A stretch of 64,000 nt of DNA from positions 4,871,001 to 4,935,000 of the forward strand of contig SMMW01000025.1 of the NCBI GenBank assembly GCA_004794655.1, given 5' to 3'. The notes under the pieces were generated by a model. It ran no database searches. It was given only the letters and a program-made list of their open reading frames with translations, and was not told where the DNA came from. The number at the start of each line of letters is the position of its first letter. Position 1 is the first letter of the stretch. Shown piece after piece: positions 48,428-62,600 of the stretch. The DNA is from Marisa cornuarietis (Eukaryota; Mollusca; Gastropoda; Architaenioglossa; Ampullariidae). A program made the position numbers and the translations under genes.

Positions 48428-49097
48428 GGTGACCGGACACTTAATCCCCGGACACTTAATCCCCAACACTTCATCCCCGACACTTCATCCCCTAGACACT
48501 TAATCCCCAGACACTTCATCCCCAGACACTTAATCACCAAATCGCAACACAACACTCAAAACTGCTATTTTGTGAACTTGAAATATTATAAAAGAAATGT
48601 GTCGCGTGGTAACTCTGGGTAACTCTGGTAAGACTGGGTTGCGCTGGGTTTACAATTATATGCGCCGGGAGAGAGAAACGTCCAAAGAAGAAGTAGGCTG
48701 AATTGGCCATGAGAATCAGCAACATTGTACAGCGATATGAGGCAATGGATCGTCTTCTGTACCTTCGATCATTAGCTTACCTGTCATATTGATTAACAAC
48801 ACTTTTCATATCTTAATGTTGAAGAACATTGACTTTAATAGCTCACATGAACTGTAACTAATGTTATAAATGTTGAAATTAAGTATTATTTTAATTGTCA
48901 AACTTATTTTGATGTTTACATGAAATAATTATTTGAATTTGAATTAAATTTTTCATTCACTTCATAATTTTTTTAGTTGAAATTTCATTTTGAGGATGAA
49001 GTGTCTGGGGATTAAGTGTCTGGGGATTAAGTGTCTAGGCCTCTAGGGGATGAAGTGTCTAGGGGATGAAGTGTCGGGGATGAAGTGTCTGGGATTC
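48428..49097. mobile_element. Foldback element with arrayed GACACTTMATCCCC terminal repeats (MULE-like)
   Basis: Seven tandem units of GACACTTAATCCCC or GACACTTCATCCCC with 0-2-base spacers occupy 48435-48539. Six units of the inverse (GGGGATKAAGTGTC) occupy 48992-49094, so the ends form a long inverted repeat around a 450-bp AT-rich core with no coding sequence. The same 9-bp sequence ATTTATATC flanks both sides (48419-48427 and 49098-49106). A 9-bp target duplication is the usual size for Mutator-like elements, and foldback ends built of subrepeats are known for such elements. It has no transposase, so it would be non-autonomous. Confidence 0.8.
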
Positions 49098-49639
49098 ATT
49101 TATATCATAGTATAAAATATTATCATCTTTATATACCAGAGTTAGACTAATATGAATATGAGCTTAATGAGGACCCATCGTGCAAAGGCGTTGTTAAAGA
49201 ATTGATCCAGTGATTTCGGTATAGGCGACTCATCCGTCACCTGTTGTAAATATACCTGACATAGTTTTGCACTTGGATAAGTAACAGAACTAGCACACAT
49301 GGACTTTTAATAATGAAAAAAATGCGAATGACTTACTACTTTATTTCTATATTTAGCATATGGCGCATTCAGATTTTTTAACACTAGCTCAATAATGTCT
49401 TGGTCTTATAGTTTTCGAATCTCACGAAGCTGGCGGCTTCGTGGGCGGGTTTGTTTACCCCAACTAAGGGAAGTCACTCGCAGGTGATGACGTCAACCTT
49501 ACAGGCCTCATAACTGGCTCCACATAGAGACCAAACCTGCCATTGCCCAAATATCGTGGGGTGGGCACCAAATCTTGACCCGTGAGGACGACAGCAGTGT
49601 ACCCAGTCCTATTCCTTTCATTTATTCGTCACTTCACTG

Positions 49640-50950
49640 GTACCGGTCGTTATGGGGAGCACATACACGGATGCGGCAGCTGACAAGGCCCGCCACTCAC
49701 GCTTGTCTGGAACGATGATGAGCAGGTCCGGCACGGTATGATCGGTCCACGCCTTTACATTTGTAAGCCAGTTCTTCCAGTTCTTCCCTTGGTCACCGCG
49801 GCATCGACCTTCATGTAAGGTATCTTGGATTCTTGGAGGCCAGTCTTCGACAGAGTGTCGTGCCGGGTTACATGACTGATCCTGACCAGCGTATACCGCT
49901 TGACTGTGGCAAGTAGGGGATCCTGGTGTCCTACGAGAGTAGTGACCATGCTTTGTACAAAGTCATTGGTTTTATGTTTCTTGTATGCAGACGCCTACAG
50001 TCGTGTGAAAGAAAACACGTATTTGGTTATCCAGCAGTGCTGCATCAGGAAGCGACAGATGATAAGCTTGACTGTGCTCCTACCTAGTCATGTCCGCATG
50101 TTGTCCTGCTAGCAGTTCCTCAGAGGTGGTGCAAATGGGATTCCGTATTACTTAGAGCATGACTTGGCTTGAATGGCTCATTATAGCTATGTAGTTTTGA
50201 CACTGTTTGCTGTACCCCCCCCCATCCTTTTTTTTTGTTTTTTTTGGAAGGGGTATGGCTAGTGATTGTGTCCATTCCTTGGGACATTCTTTGCGTTCCC
50301 AGAATCTCTGGCACAGAGGAGCAAGGGATTTTGTCAACGCTAGGTGACTTTCCTCCCTTCAGACTGTGCACCGCTTTTTCGAATTTTTCAGTAGGACTGG
50401 TAGGTCTGCAGGTTCGCAGATTCTTTTATAAACCAAAGATGTTTTGGAGAACGTTAGCGTCTGTCGTTAGCTGGAAGTACATGTCTTTGCAATATTCACT
50501 CCATCAGATTAGTACACAGCAGTGCTTTATGTGAGAACATGGCCATTTTTATTTTTGATAACTGAAGTCTTGTGTTGACCTGGTCAGTACTTGCCAGGCC
50601 TTTTTCCCGTGCCATTCCCTTCTAGATAGGTTTTGCTATTATCCTGTTTTCACCCCTTTCTTGATGACACAGCACACTACATTATACTTGGAATCTGGTT
50701 TTATGTGTCTTTTTCTTGTCTTCAAAGCCCTCTTTTGCCCACAGAATTTGCAAGTCGTTTGTAGCCCAGGATTGTTTCTTTTGTCGCCCTATCACTTTCT
50801 AGGCTGTTAACAGTAGCACCTCTTTAAGGTTTCCAGCGAGAGTGACTACATCACAGTTCACCATATTCAGGGCGGAGGCTTTCCCTCCAGCTTTGGCTTT
50901 ACGATTTCCGCAACGTTTGGGTCTTATACCTTCTCCAAATTAAAGCGAAC
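49640..50950 (-). mobile_element. Internally deleted RTE-type LINE copy
   Basis: The minus strand reads AVHSLKGGKSPSVDKIPCSS, then RFWERKECPKEWTQSLAIPL, SKQCQNYIA and SSQVML (50371-50152). It continues with AEELLAGQHADMTR and ALLDNQIRVFFHTTVGV. It then jumps to FVQSMVTTLVGHQDPLLATVKR and ISHVTRHDTLSK (49990-49790). The palm domain with the catalytic FADD box, which belongs between TTVGV and FVQSM, is missing. The upstream part at 50840-50940 matches 22600-22690 of the other copy nearly base for base. Confidence 0.78.
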
Positions 50951-50999
50951 TGTTTGAGCAACGCTTCGCCCTCATCTTTAAAGGTCAAGCCGAGCGCAA

Positions 51000-51642
51000 C
51001 ATTATTTCTTTGTGATCGGGTTAAGTTCGTCTTAAAATAATAATTCCCAAAATATGAGTACATAATTATGCTTAATTTTAAAGATGTGAACCTTCAAACA
51101 TCGGCATTTTCAGATGCAACTAGGAAGGCGGGAAAAATACTCTCCTGTACTGGAGGTTCTCTTACGCGATCAAAGTATTTGTAACAGCAAGTGCGCATGT
51201 CTTCACGTCAAATGAAGAAACATCGCTCAGGCTGTCGTGTTCACGAAGCGATTTTTTTTTTTTTTGCCCAAAAAATGAAACAGCTGAATTTGGAATACAG
51301 CCCTACTACCATGGACTTTATTTTTCTCAAGATACACCAAGGGTTGTGGTAAAGTAGGATGGTCAGCTTGCTGCCAGAGGGAGACGGGACGCTGGAAGCA
51401 CCTGCTGTTACAGTTAATGGGGCACACTTCCAGCTTTGAGTTCATTTGTTCTCCACAACAGACTGGGATCCTCATCTGTCTCTTGAAACAGGCCTGCACG
51501 TGACGGGGAGAAAAAGCCACTCACACACACACACACACACACACAAAGGCGCGTTCTTTGTCCATTCTATTTCAACCAGGTCTGTGTGTGCACACATGGT
51601 CTCATTATTGGAAATTTTGTAGTTAAAACGCTCTCTCCCAGT

Positions 51643-51675
<33 letters not shown>

Positions 51676-53570
51676 ATAATACGACCAAGGGGCGGCATGA
51701 AACAAGGCTCGATGACGTCATCCGTCTGGTTTTTAATTATAGATTCTTTTATGCTGCTTACGTCAGTAACGAATTAAGAATAGTTACATACAAACGGTCC
51801 TAAAGAGATTATGGCGATGATTATGATTATGCTTTTGTTTAGTCTTGTGACGTGTTGTGGAGGCTGACATACCAGGGTCTTCGAGGGCTGACGGCACGTT
51901 TTTCCCTCTTGGTGTCAAGGTCAGTGCAGATTGTTAATCAGGGCACTAGACCAGGGTGGGGGCGCAGGAAACACTTAACGACGCTGCCACATGCAAAGTC
52001 GTTTCTGAAGGTAGGACGAAGAAGTGTATGAAGTGCAACAACGCTCACATACCCTCCTCCTCAAAGTGCTGCTAGTGTCGAGTGCTGCTGCTGATCAAAG
52101 CGCTGTGTTGACGCCTAGCTAGTCACTGGCTCGTCAGCGAGAACAGGAGAGCGCTCCCTCACAATGGATGAAGTGTCTCGAATCTCAAGAACGAAGCTTG
52201 GCAGCAGAGGCTCTGTGATAAACCCAGTCGGATGATCTGAGTTATATACATATTCTGGTAGGCAAAGATAAATACGTTGTATAAATTATAACGCCTTAAA
52301 TACAACCATTTATTTATTATCTAATTTCAGAGTATGAGATTTCCACCTGTAATCAGCAAGTTCTTCAAAATCTAGCGTGAATAATTATTCATTGTTTTCT
52401 GCCCATCCAATCCACGCTATCTCGCGATTAGCACGTAAACAAAGGCCAGTGATTGGAACATCAGATTCCTTGGAAGATCTCCAGCAGCAAAGAATAATAT
52501 GAAATTTTGCAGTCTTGAAGTCCTAAGGCATACTTATTTAAACCTGAGGATTGCGAGGATTGACAAACCCAAAATACGAGATGAAGATGCTAAGGCAGCA
52601 GGCAAAGCAGACGACGAAGAACAACGCTACACTTTTATGATCAGCGTTAGACGATGTTTGTCAAATTTTGCAACTTGTATCTGACTCTTCAAAACTTTCT
52701 TTGGTCAGCATTCTAATAAGAACCCCCCCCCACACACACACACACACAAAAAACAACAACAACAACAAAAACAGAAGCAATGTTTTGGGAACACTGTTAT
52801 TCGTGATCGATGAAATGCACGTCACCAGCAATATTTGACAATATTGCGCAGCCTTTCACAACTACGATTGTCAAGTACTACAATTAGAAAACTGCACAGA
52901 CCTCTCATACACAAGGACAGGTTGTTTTGGGGAGTCAAGGGTCTTTAGAGGTCGCCACTTCGAACACCAAGGCTGTCTTGCTCTGCAGGCCTATCGTCTG
53001 GCGGCTAGCCTTCCCTGCGGAAGTCGTCGAGCTTGTCACCTGACGCGCAGCAGCTTAACTGACTGCCGCCCCTGGCTTGCGTCACGGGGGGGTTAGTGAT
53101 AAGTCCCCGCTGACTGCCACGGCAGTCGTCGCGTCGAGTTGATGGAGAGCGGAGGAGGTAGAATAGCAACTACATGCCGAAAGAGCTAGCCACTAGCTTC
53201 TAGCTTCACTGCGGCTTATGTGGGGCGGGGGATAGTTGAAATCGATTGTTTTAGATTAGGGTTGGGGGGGGGGGCAGAAAATTGAACTCTAAAATATAGT
53301 GTACAACTGTTTTATATGATGTATTTTGTATGTTGCAAGGTAGAGGGTCTCTCGTGTTAGAGGTTCACCAGTGTCATCGTTAAATTTTCACTAGATTTCC
53401 ACTCCGTAAATCTAGGAGAAAGCTGAACAGAACAGAACGACTTGCACACATATAACGCTACGATAGACAGCGCTACCAAGAATTTCTCTCTTCTTTCACA
53501 CTTCACACGCTCTTCTTTCCAACGATGACCATAGTAAGTTGGCACACAGAAGGATCAGCCACTAAGCTAT
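51000..53570. other. Gene-poor region with simple repeats
   Basis: The stretch holds CA/GT microsatellites (51521-51545, 51655-51675), a compound C8-(CA)n-(CAA)n tract (52725-52770) and G-tracts (53262-53272). The interval 52900-53220 is more GC/CpG-rich than average. No exon with a recognisable protein was found on either strand. Confidence 0.35.
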
Positions 53571-53614
53571 ACAGTCAGCAGACTGTACAGATACAGTCAG
53601 CAGACTGTACAGAT
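53571..53614 (+). repeat. Perfect 22-bp tandem duplication
   Basis: ACAGTCAGCAGACTGTACAGAT occurs twice in direct succession (53571-53592 and 53593-53614) without a mismatch. Each unit contains the inverted pair CAGTC-AGCA-GACTG, so each can form a small hairpin. No coding role is evident. Confidence 0.85.
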
Positions 53615-56600
53615 AGAGAATATTGCACACACGCACACACACACGCCATCAGAAATCCGAGGTGTGTGTTGCCGAGTCTTGTAGTTGTCCACGCACGCGC
53701 CCAGTTCCGCCCGCCGCCAGCAGGAGAAAGACCTTGAGGGCTCAGCGCTGTGATGTCACAAGTCAAGGTCACTTCCGCCCCCAGACAACCAAGTCGATAA
53801 TTTTTTTTTTTCAGGACCGAGGTTACGAGGAAGTTTGAGGCTGCCAGCAGAGAAGTATAAGCTGCAGGAGGGGAGAGAGTAGGGGGACCTACAGGGAAGA
53901 GAGTGATGGCAGCATGCTTCCCAAAGAGTTCCGCATTCTCTTGTGCAGCTGGTCGACCTGACTATGTAACTGAAATAACGGAAGAAGACGGGAGAGTTAG
54001 TAGAGGAGTTTTGGTGGAAAACTAAGAGAGAGAGAGTGGACACGGCAACACCGCCATGATGACGTGGGATAACACATCAGAAGCTGGGATCAGTATCGCC
54101 ATTAGTGTTGATGTCGAGTTATTGATATCCTCTCCCCACATGCCTTCCTTTGAGGCAGTAATTATATACACATAACGTTTATGGGATTATTTTAAAGCTG
54201 GCCATCTGGTCTTATGTCGGTTGTTCGGACGACCTAACGTTTTGTGCGTCTGCTTATCCGTCTGTGTCGCTGAGTCTTTGTATGCCCATGTGTCTTTCAT
54301 TTCCATTACTTGTGTATATCTTGCATGGTCGTTTTTTTTTCTCACACTCTCGCGCGCACGTAGACTGTAGGTACACTGTGTAATTACCTGACACTTATCA
54401 CGTGGTCCACGAGTACATGTCCATATATGACAAGGGGCGGCTTCAGCGTGCATGCGGACTGAAAAGCTGTAATACTTCCGTCCTCCTTGTTAACAACAGT
54501 TTGTGCTTAACAAGTTAGTATTGTTCCTTTATTGTTGATATTCTTCCCGATGTAAATTGTCGCACTTTATATAAAAGTAGACTCACTTCCGCTCTACGTT
54601 TGTGAGACTCCTCACGTCCTCCAGTGTAGTGAGTAGGCAGACTGGTTACTAGCCACTCGGCAACTCATCACGAGCTGAATCAATATAATGATAGGTAGGG
54701 TGATTGACCCATCAGGTCACTGTCATTTTTTGTCTCCACCCCCCCCCCCAGCCAACGTGCATGCCAGGAGTGGGTTTAAGTGTTGTTAAGTGCACGTCTA
54801 AGTCTGGTTGTGCTAAGCAGTGTCTCTCAATCCGCGTATTGCATTTTCTGACAGCACAAAGACAGGATGAAAACGTCCTATAATTTCCCCAAACCTTTTC
54901 AGCTGCTGGTCAAGCTTCCCGCCCATGGAATCGCCCAGTTCCTTTAGATTTGTTCACCAGTTCCCCCGTGGCCGAAAGGCGTTTACCGCCCGCCCAGGTA
55001 GTTCTGTCCCCCCCAGACCTGTGTACAACATCACCTTATGACTTAGATCTACGACCACTGATTGATCAGGACGCCTTGTGGATGTTTACCCAACGGGCAA
55101 ACCCACTTTTCATGGTGCATCTGTTGCGCCTCAGGCTTAAATTATCTCTAATAAGAAAACTACAGCTGCTTCCAGCTTTTTCGAGGAACATCAGTCACTG
55201 GCGATAAGGTCCGTCAATAAAGCCTGCTCAACATGGACTTGGCACTTGGGTGAAGAAGAGAATGATGCAGCTTCACGCAGAAACTTGCCATTATTTTAAA
55301 TTTTCTGACACTAATGATGTTTGGGAAAGCCTGTTGCACGAATACACCTTGTTAAGAGTGCCCCCAACCCCATCGCCCAGCAAGCTTGCTAACGATTTAT
55401 TACTTGAAAGACAACTGTAAGAGAAGGAAGCATTTAAATATGAAGTATAAATATCTTTTTCAGCTTTCGCTAGTTCTTGTGACTCATAACTGACCGTTTC
55501 TGTGGCTATCTTTGTTGTGTCCTCTTTTTCTCTGGTCTCACTGCTGACAACTGTACCAAACACTGGTTATACTAATAGACAGGCAGTCTCCGACATTATT
55601 ACAAAGGAATCGCCTGTAGCTCAAGGCAACGAATACGGAGGTAAAACGAAAACTCTTGAACACGAACTGCTACATTGCATGAAAACTCTTCATCCATACT
55701 ATGTATGTGTGTAATATGTGTATGCAAGTATATGTCGTATGGATGCATGTACGTGTTTAGGTGAATTGATTTGGGAAAGTATGATGGAAACCGTACGACC
55801 GTTGCAGGACGCGAACTTGGATATGCCTAGAGTAGCAATAGATGTAGCAGCCATCGGAAATCGTTGGCTGTTAGTCTGGCTGTGCGGGAGAGGGCGGGGT
55901 CGATAATTTTGGGGGGAGAGGGGTAGAAGGGGCAGGCCGGTCATCATGCGATGACTTGTTGCACAGCGCTCGCAATCAGTTGACGCCGTTTGCACGTGCT
56001 GAGGTGCAGGCATCGCCAGTGCCCCGTGAGCGCAGTCTGTCGCCTTCTATTTTGCTGGACGAGAAACGTGCTGCAGGCATTAGTGTGCTCTGATGGAACT
56101 TCAAGGGTCTTCATGGCTAGCAAGGCTTACATGAATGACTAAGAATACCCAAAAATATCTTGTCTGCAGTCTCCGTCAAGCCGCTTCGTGAACCTCGTCT
56201 TTTAGGGGTTATTGATTTTCTATACTCTGTAGTGTAATTGAATGGAGACCCCCACCCCCTGTCCTTCGTGACGGCCACGGCGTCAATGTTACAGTGGAAG
56301 GTGGGAAAATGGCGTTAATGACGACCATGCAGAGGACCCAGGCAATTATGTCGTCGTCATTGGCTCGTGGGTCCTTGAATCTACGGTGCCTCTCTTCGTC
56401 AAACCGAACCCACACTCGTTGTTGAACTTTTGAATGTTTATTTATTTACAGTTTGAACATGAGATAGGAGGACACAATCAACCAACACGCTAGCTAAAGT
56501 CCAACCGCGTCAAAACATCGAACATCAGCGACACATGCTGGCAAAAGGCGCAAGTCAGACGATTAATCCTTGCTCGAAATTGTTCATCTCTGCACTTACT

Positions 56601-59600
56601 TTGTGTCTTTGTCTCTGTACGCAGTGCTTATTTACCACCTGCACAGAAAAGTCTTGAAACAATTACCATTTATGCATATGCATTCTCGCATCTTACATTC
56701 TGGGTTGCGAGATGTAATTCAGTCACACGCACGCGAACACGCTCAACTGCTAGAAAGGTATAGAACTAACTGGAACTGGATTTGGTGGGTTAGACCGGAG
56801 ATCTGTAGTCTCTCTGCGAATCTGACTAGGCCAAAGCGGCTTGACGGACCCCGGTATAAGATAACACTTTATTTATCTCAGAGGGCAATTCGGGAGTAGG
56901 TATAGATATGGCGCCCCCCGCCAAAGACCAGTATCATGACAGGTGCTGTCACAACTGAGCCTGTAAACTTTGGACCATCATTCAGAGCATGTACACTTGT
57001 GTTAAGGCATGTATTAGGAGTCGCAACCATAGCTTATCCCAGTTTTTTTGACTGCCAGGAGGGGTTGATAAAGGACTGTTTTCAGCTCAACACATTTCTC
57101 ATTATTTATAGACTCATTAGCTCAAGACATACTGTCCAGTGGTAAACACGAGGTCTCCTTAACACCGCTTCATATATAATTTTTCCTCTGGGTGTTTGCA
57201 CATGACTTGACACTGTTTGCAACAACTGTCACTGGTTTGCAAAATCAGTTAAATACATTGTACCGGGCGGCACAGCGAGCTTGGCTGAAGGTCAGTCTAT
57301 ATACTAAACTAAAATAGCTGTTGTTCCCTGGCCCACCCCTTCCCCGTAAAGGAGGCTACCTAGCAACTAGAAAACTGGTTATATGGTAAGGATAAGCTGG
57401 AAGTAGTCAATACGTACATATACCTTGTGTTGGGATTCTCTACCTTGCTTAGTGTTCATAATGCTGAGGGACCTAGTGATAAAGTCGAAACTAAAGTCAG
57501 TAACGGTATTTTGCTCACATCAAGATCAGAGCTGCATGCTTTCACACTGACAAGGACAATATCATTCAAACTCATAAGAAAACGGTACGTAAGGCCGGTC
57601 TGAGGTAGTCGAATGAAGCAAATACTGAGGAACAGGTTTGACCGTCCGGAAAGGAAATTTATCTAAGCTCGTTTAGAATGGGATTAGATTTGAATTACAA
57701 GAGGGGGCTTTGGCGACCAAAGCTAGACGAATTGCATGTCGCGATAGCATAGAAGAGTTAACTTGCCTCAGTCGACCAAGTACTGGTGAATAGCATAAAG
57801 ACTTTAACGGAAACGGATTGAAATGGTTTCCGTCCTTTACTGAAGCAGCACAAAGATTTCTTGACCACCACTTGCTGTGTGTGCCAGACAGGATGCCCCT
57901 AGTCATGACAGGTGAAGGCCGGCTTGATGTTATGTCTACACACTTCATCGATCGACGTTCGCCAGGCTCCATCCATGTCTTACCATCTCCATTTGAGGGC
58001 GTGATAGCGACTCAGTCTCATCCATTTCATATACATGTATGTTTGCCACTTTGCTGGAGGAATGCTAGCATCCATGGCTTTCGCTGTGGCTGTAAGCCTT
58101 TAAAGATAGGACTGTCTGTGAGAAACAGCATTCTTCAATACGAACAAGGGAGAGGAGAAGTGGAATTTGAGAAAGCTGCGAAGACCTCCATCTAGCCTAC
58201 AACTCGCAAACCTCTCAGTATCCATCAGTGGTTGTGCTATCATCTACTCACCGGCAGTTCTCAAGTTTTTTTTTCTCCTATGGCCGCTGAATGCGAGTAT
58301 AGAAAATCGTCTTTTACGATTCTCTCTCTCTCTCATAACACACACCACCCCCCACCCACAATTGTTTGTTAATCTCAAAATATTTCTTACCTTCCCCTCC
58401 CTTCCCCTGTCTCATTCCCTCCCCCTTCCTCAGCCTAGCCGTGTGGTGGAGTAAAGTATCGGAGCTAAATGGAACCCTGGGGATTCCGAAGATTAATTCT
58501 CTGGATTTCATTTCGAGTGCAATTATAATCAGATATGATCGCCCCTCAGTCAACCTGTGAACTGTGGATAAAGAAAGCCATCGTTAGTGTCAAGGGAAGC
58601 CAGTGAGCGTCTAGTGGGGCGGAGTAGATGGCCTCTCGGCGTCAGCCTGCTCTGTAATGGCAGTCATCAACAGTATTTATATCCCACTACCCCCCTCCCG
58701 CGCGCACACACACCCAAACACACAGTGCATGGACGCATGCTTTTTCCCACTTCCAAAACGTCGATCTATTTGAGTTACCTAGAACTTACTCATTAATGTT
58801 AAAATAAGGAGCAAAGATACTAACATACAATAATATAAAAATAATAAAAATATTTTATTAACATTTATGGGTAATAGTTAGGTACATCGATGTCATCTCA
58901 CTTCCCTCCACAACGCAGTGGTGACAGAAAGTAGACCTTCTGACAGGTAAGTGTCACCTGATAAGAGCTGCGATGCAACTGGAAGGAACGAGTACTTGAT
59001 TTTTACCTTCCACCCAGCCACAGCAAGAAGTAGAATGGCACGGACAACATCTCCGCAGAATACAGTCATTGACCAATGGACGCGATACTTTTTGTTGGAT
59101 GTCTGAAACACTTGGTGTCATTTCCAGCATCATTCACTGTGCGAGCAGTCTAGCAAAATCTGTGAAAGGCGCAGCATTCTGTTCTCAGACATCGCCCTTC
59201 CGTAGTTGTTGGTGGGTTCTTTCATTTGAAACGTTCTAAGTGGCAGATGTTAAAACGACGCCATAATCCACACATCCGGCAAAGACGCAGTGCTGATAAG
59301 GAATTGCTAAATCCAACTCAGCTCTTCTCTTATTTGCCTGCGTCCTTCTCAGAACTATAGGTAACGGCGGGCGGGGGAACTGCTATGTCGGGGGCTGTTG
59401 AGAGGGGAGAAATGTCCACCGTCGCAGAATTTACTGCGTCTTATTGTCTTCAAAGTTTGATAAAAGTAGGTGTGTCGATTTCAAGCTATGAAGAATTAAC
59501 ATGGTCACTATGGATATACAATAGTTTAGCAAGCAACACAAACAGGCACTTTATTCATAATTGAAAACACAGGCACATTGCTGTGCTCGGTTTTTGTCTC

Positions 59601-62600
59601 TTGAGTCTAGCGTCTTGCAGGTCCCAATAATGGTAGGCACGACCTCGCACCTATGAAATAAGGAGCAGCAGGAACAGGAGGAGTCCTTGTAGTAGTAGTT
59701 TATTGTATAAATGAATTCAACAATTAATTCTATATAACAGGGAAACGTATGCCCTCTCTATTGAGGCTTACAATGTTTAACTTATTTTACACAATTTACC
59801 AAGCCAGCAGTCCCTAATAACATGCCAAAACTGGAATGGGCTGCAAATGAAGAGTAAAGCAGTGCGTGTTCATGAAATAAATACAGCTGCACCCGTAACT
59901 TGACTGTCTCTCTGAGCTCACCACAGTTGTGTGCATGCATGCATGCGTGAATTCTTTTGCCGTTTCATGGCCATTCCTTTCCTGTAACTTGATCACAAAG
60001 GTGTACCCGCCGCTTTGTGAAACATTGGTTTTTAATACTAATCAATACATGGGCGCAGGGAGTACGCATGCTGAACACAGATAAGTTAGGGCTTTGCAGC
60101 TCACCGCAGCAGCACAGCTTGAGTTGCCCTCACCCCCGCCCCTCCATCCCACCTCTTGTTGGCCTGGCTTCCCAATAAATGCTCATTAATTCCGACAGGG
60201 TGTACTGACTGCTGGCCGGCTGTCCGGACGCAGCTGTTTTGAAGAGTTGTGCTGTGAATGTGTGAATGAGCAGATGAATAAGGAGTTCTCCTTGCCTTTT
60301 GTAACCTGATGAGGATGTGCCGTAACGCTGTATGCCGCAGGGCAGCGATGTTGACAGAGATAGCTTGCGCGTGGCGGCGTCTCAAGGATTGATGTACAGC
60401 GCACATAGCGCTATGACTAACACGCAGGCCACTTCCTTCCTCGGGTCCTTGCGTTCATTGCACGTCTCAGATTGCGAGGAAGTCTCAGGCACGAACCTGC
60501 ATTTGTAGGGGATTCCTGATTCAGACCATGTGGTCCAGCAAGTCCCAAGGCTGGTACAATTGACCAGCCACGTCCTTTTCGTTTGTATATGCACTATGGC
60601 TAACCTGTTCTACGTTAAACAACTTTTGGCTATAAATACACGCATTTTCCTTCTGTTTTCGATAATTTTCTTTTGAAAACAAAATGTGTACTTAGTATAA
60701 AATGGAATTATTTTGTGCATATTCACTACGTTGCACATGCACGTGACGCTTGACGAGAGAGAGAAGGGGTTACGGAGGAGAGATAGGCAGTAAACATCCG
60801 GGATGTCAGGAGGTTGGATAGCCACAGTGGGTCATATGCCTGGGGTGGAACGAAGGAGAGACAATCGAACCACTTCTAACGTCGTCTTGAGTAGCCCCAC
60901 CCCTCGCCCCTTTGAAACTTGTCCAGAGGGTTTGAGAGAGAGAAGTGGGAGGTAGGGAGTTTACCACCAGTGGTTCATTTCCAAACTTGAATAAGGAAAG
61001 AGATAATGCAAAATACTTTCAGCGTTTAAGTCACAAACGAAGGCTTTCAATCCACAATCCTTGTGTAGGTAGAGTTTTAATGAAGATGGGGCAAAAGATG
61101 GTTGTTTTTGTAAAGTCTAAGATATTGTTAAAACAAAGACGTTTAACGTGGAAGAGGTACCTCGAGACACAGTCAGCTGTAAAGTTGTTACCAGTTATTT
61201 TACAGCACTGTCTTATGTAATTCTGTTGTTAGAAACTGCATTGTTAACCATCATCCGACTTTGCTATTTTTATTACTATTATCTTCATAAATGATGATGG
61301 TGCCAGCATACTTCACCCTTTCGTCATTTGGCGGGAGTGTCTGGGACAGGCTGCCCCGTTACCCAGGTCAGCAGTGTTTCCTGTCGTCGCAATCTTTGTA
61401 TCGCCCAGGAAACGGCGACGCGGGGTTTGTGAAGAAAAAGCCCACAGTGGCTGCATTATTTACACGTTACCGAGTAACAAGTAAACAAGAGGGAAGGGTG
61501 CCTACGAAGACGAGCTTGAGAGGGGCGGCGTGGGTGATGTGAAAACGCGAGGTTTGTGTTTGTGTCTGCACGCCTGCCAGCCAGCACTTCTTCCTGCCAC
61601 ACAGCTACTAGCCATGGGGTGTGTCACAGCACCACCGTCATCAGATCACTCATCTACGACGTTGTGAGGGCAGGCCTCCGCCACCATCTTCGCCATCTCC
61701 TTGATGGCATGGGAATCGTTCCGCACACATTGACATTCTGCAGGCTGCAGGCAGCTGCTTCACGGGCCACACAGATCTCGCGAATCTTTCAGGTTTTATA
61801 CTCCCTACACTGGCAGGCGGTCCACTGTTTCTCTATGTCTGAGAGAGAGGACCACAGCTGATACCTTTAGCTTGGGGCTGGCGTCCAATTCGTCCATGTT
61901 GTGTCATAACACGGGGTGGCGAGGGGATCTGTTGGCGTTTGTTGCTGTGGATCAGCACAGGGTATGCGGATGTACACGGCTTTGGAGACGACAGAACAGC
62001 CTCTCTTTCCCTTTCTTCGCCCCACTCTTCCCTCCCAGCCACAACACACACACACACACACCACAAGCCTTATAGTATGCCTGGTCTTCTTTAGCTGATT
62101 TATTTTAATAAATGCATAATATAAAACAAGGAAACCTTAGTGTCTTCATGGGTCGAGTACTGTGGCAGCTTATTAGATTTTGATACAAGTATGATGGCAC
62201 AGCACTTCAGCCGACGAAGTGGCGATCTTGTCACAGTAGGTTAGCGGCAAGCACTTACTACCTCAATCACAGCCAGCAGTTGTTGTCGACCAGGGATCGT
62301 CATTGAACTGTACTGTAGCTGGAGTGGATGTTTCGCCCAACCAAGTGGAAGGTGTTTAGAGTGGATGGAACTTTCCTTTGGACGAAGGTTAGCACACAGA
62401 GCTCTCTAGGAACAACATTAAATCGGAACAGCTTCTTGAAAAATAAGCTTAAATTTTGTTAAACACACTTTTATTTGAAATGCATTAAAAAGGTAAAATA
62501 TTTTTCCCTATGTCTTTGGATTTACTTTAATACATATAACTTAAAATGTAAAAGTGCAAGGGGCACCGATGATTCGATTTTGAATAGCTCGAGAGATTAT

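Noticed and set aside
48435..48539. CRISPR-like array of regularly spaced short repeats
   Set aside because: Units are contiguous without unique spacers, the window is eukaryotic, and an inverted array with flanking 9-bp duplications shows it is a transposon end.
56570..56899. 109-codon plus-strand open frame with a hydrophobic start
   Set aside because: The apparent membrane segment is short and the rest shows no family pattern; kept only as an unassigned frame.
57818..58195. 125-codon plus-strand open frame
   Set aside because: No motif, no convincing splice context and no upstream promoter; length is compatible with chance in this less AT-rich stretch.
60860..60885. GGTTCGATTGT on the minus strand as a tRNA B box
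   Set aside because: No A box at the right distance and no cloverleaf can be drawn.
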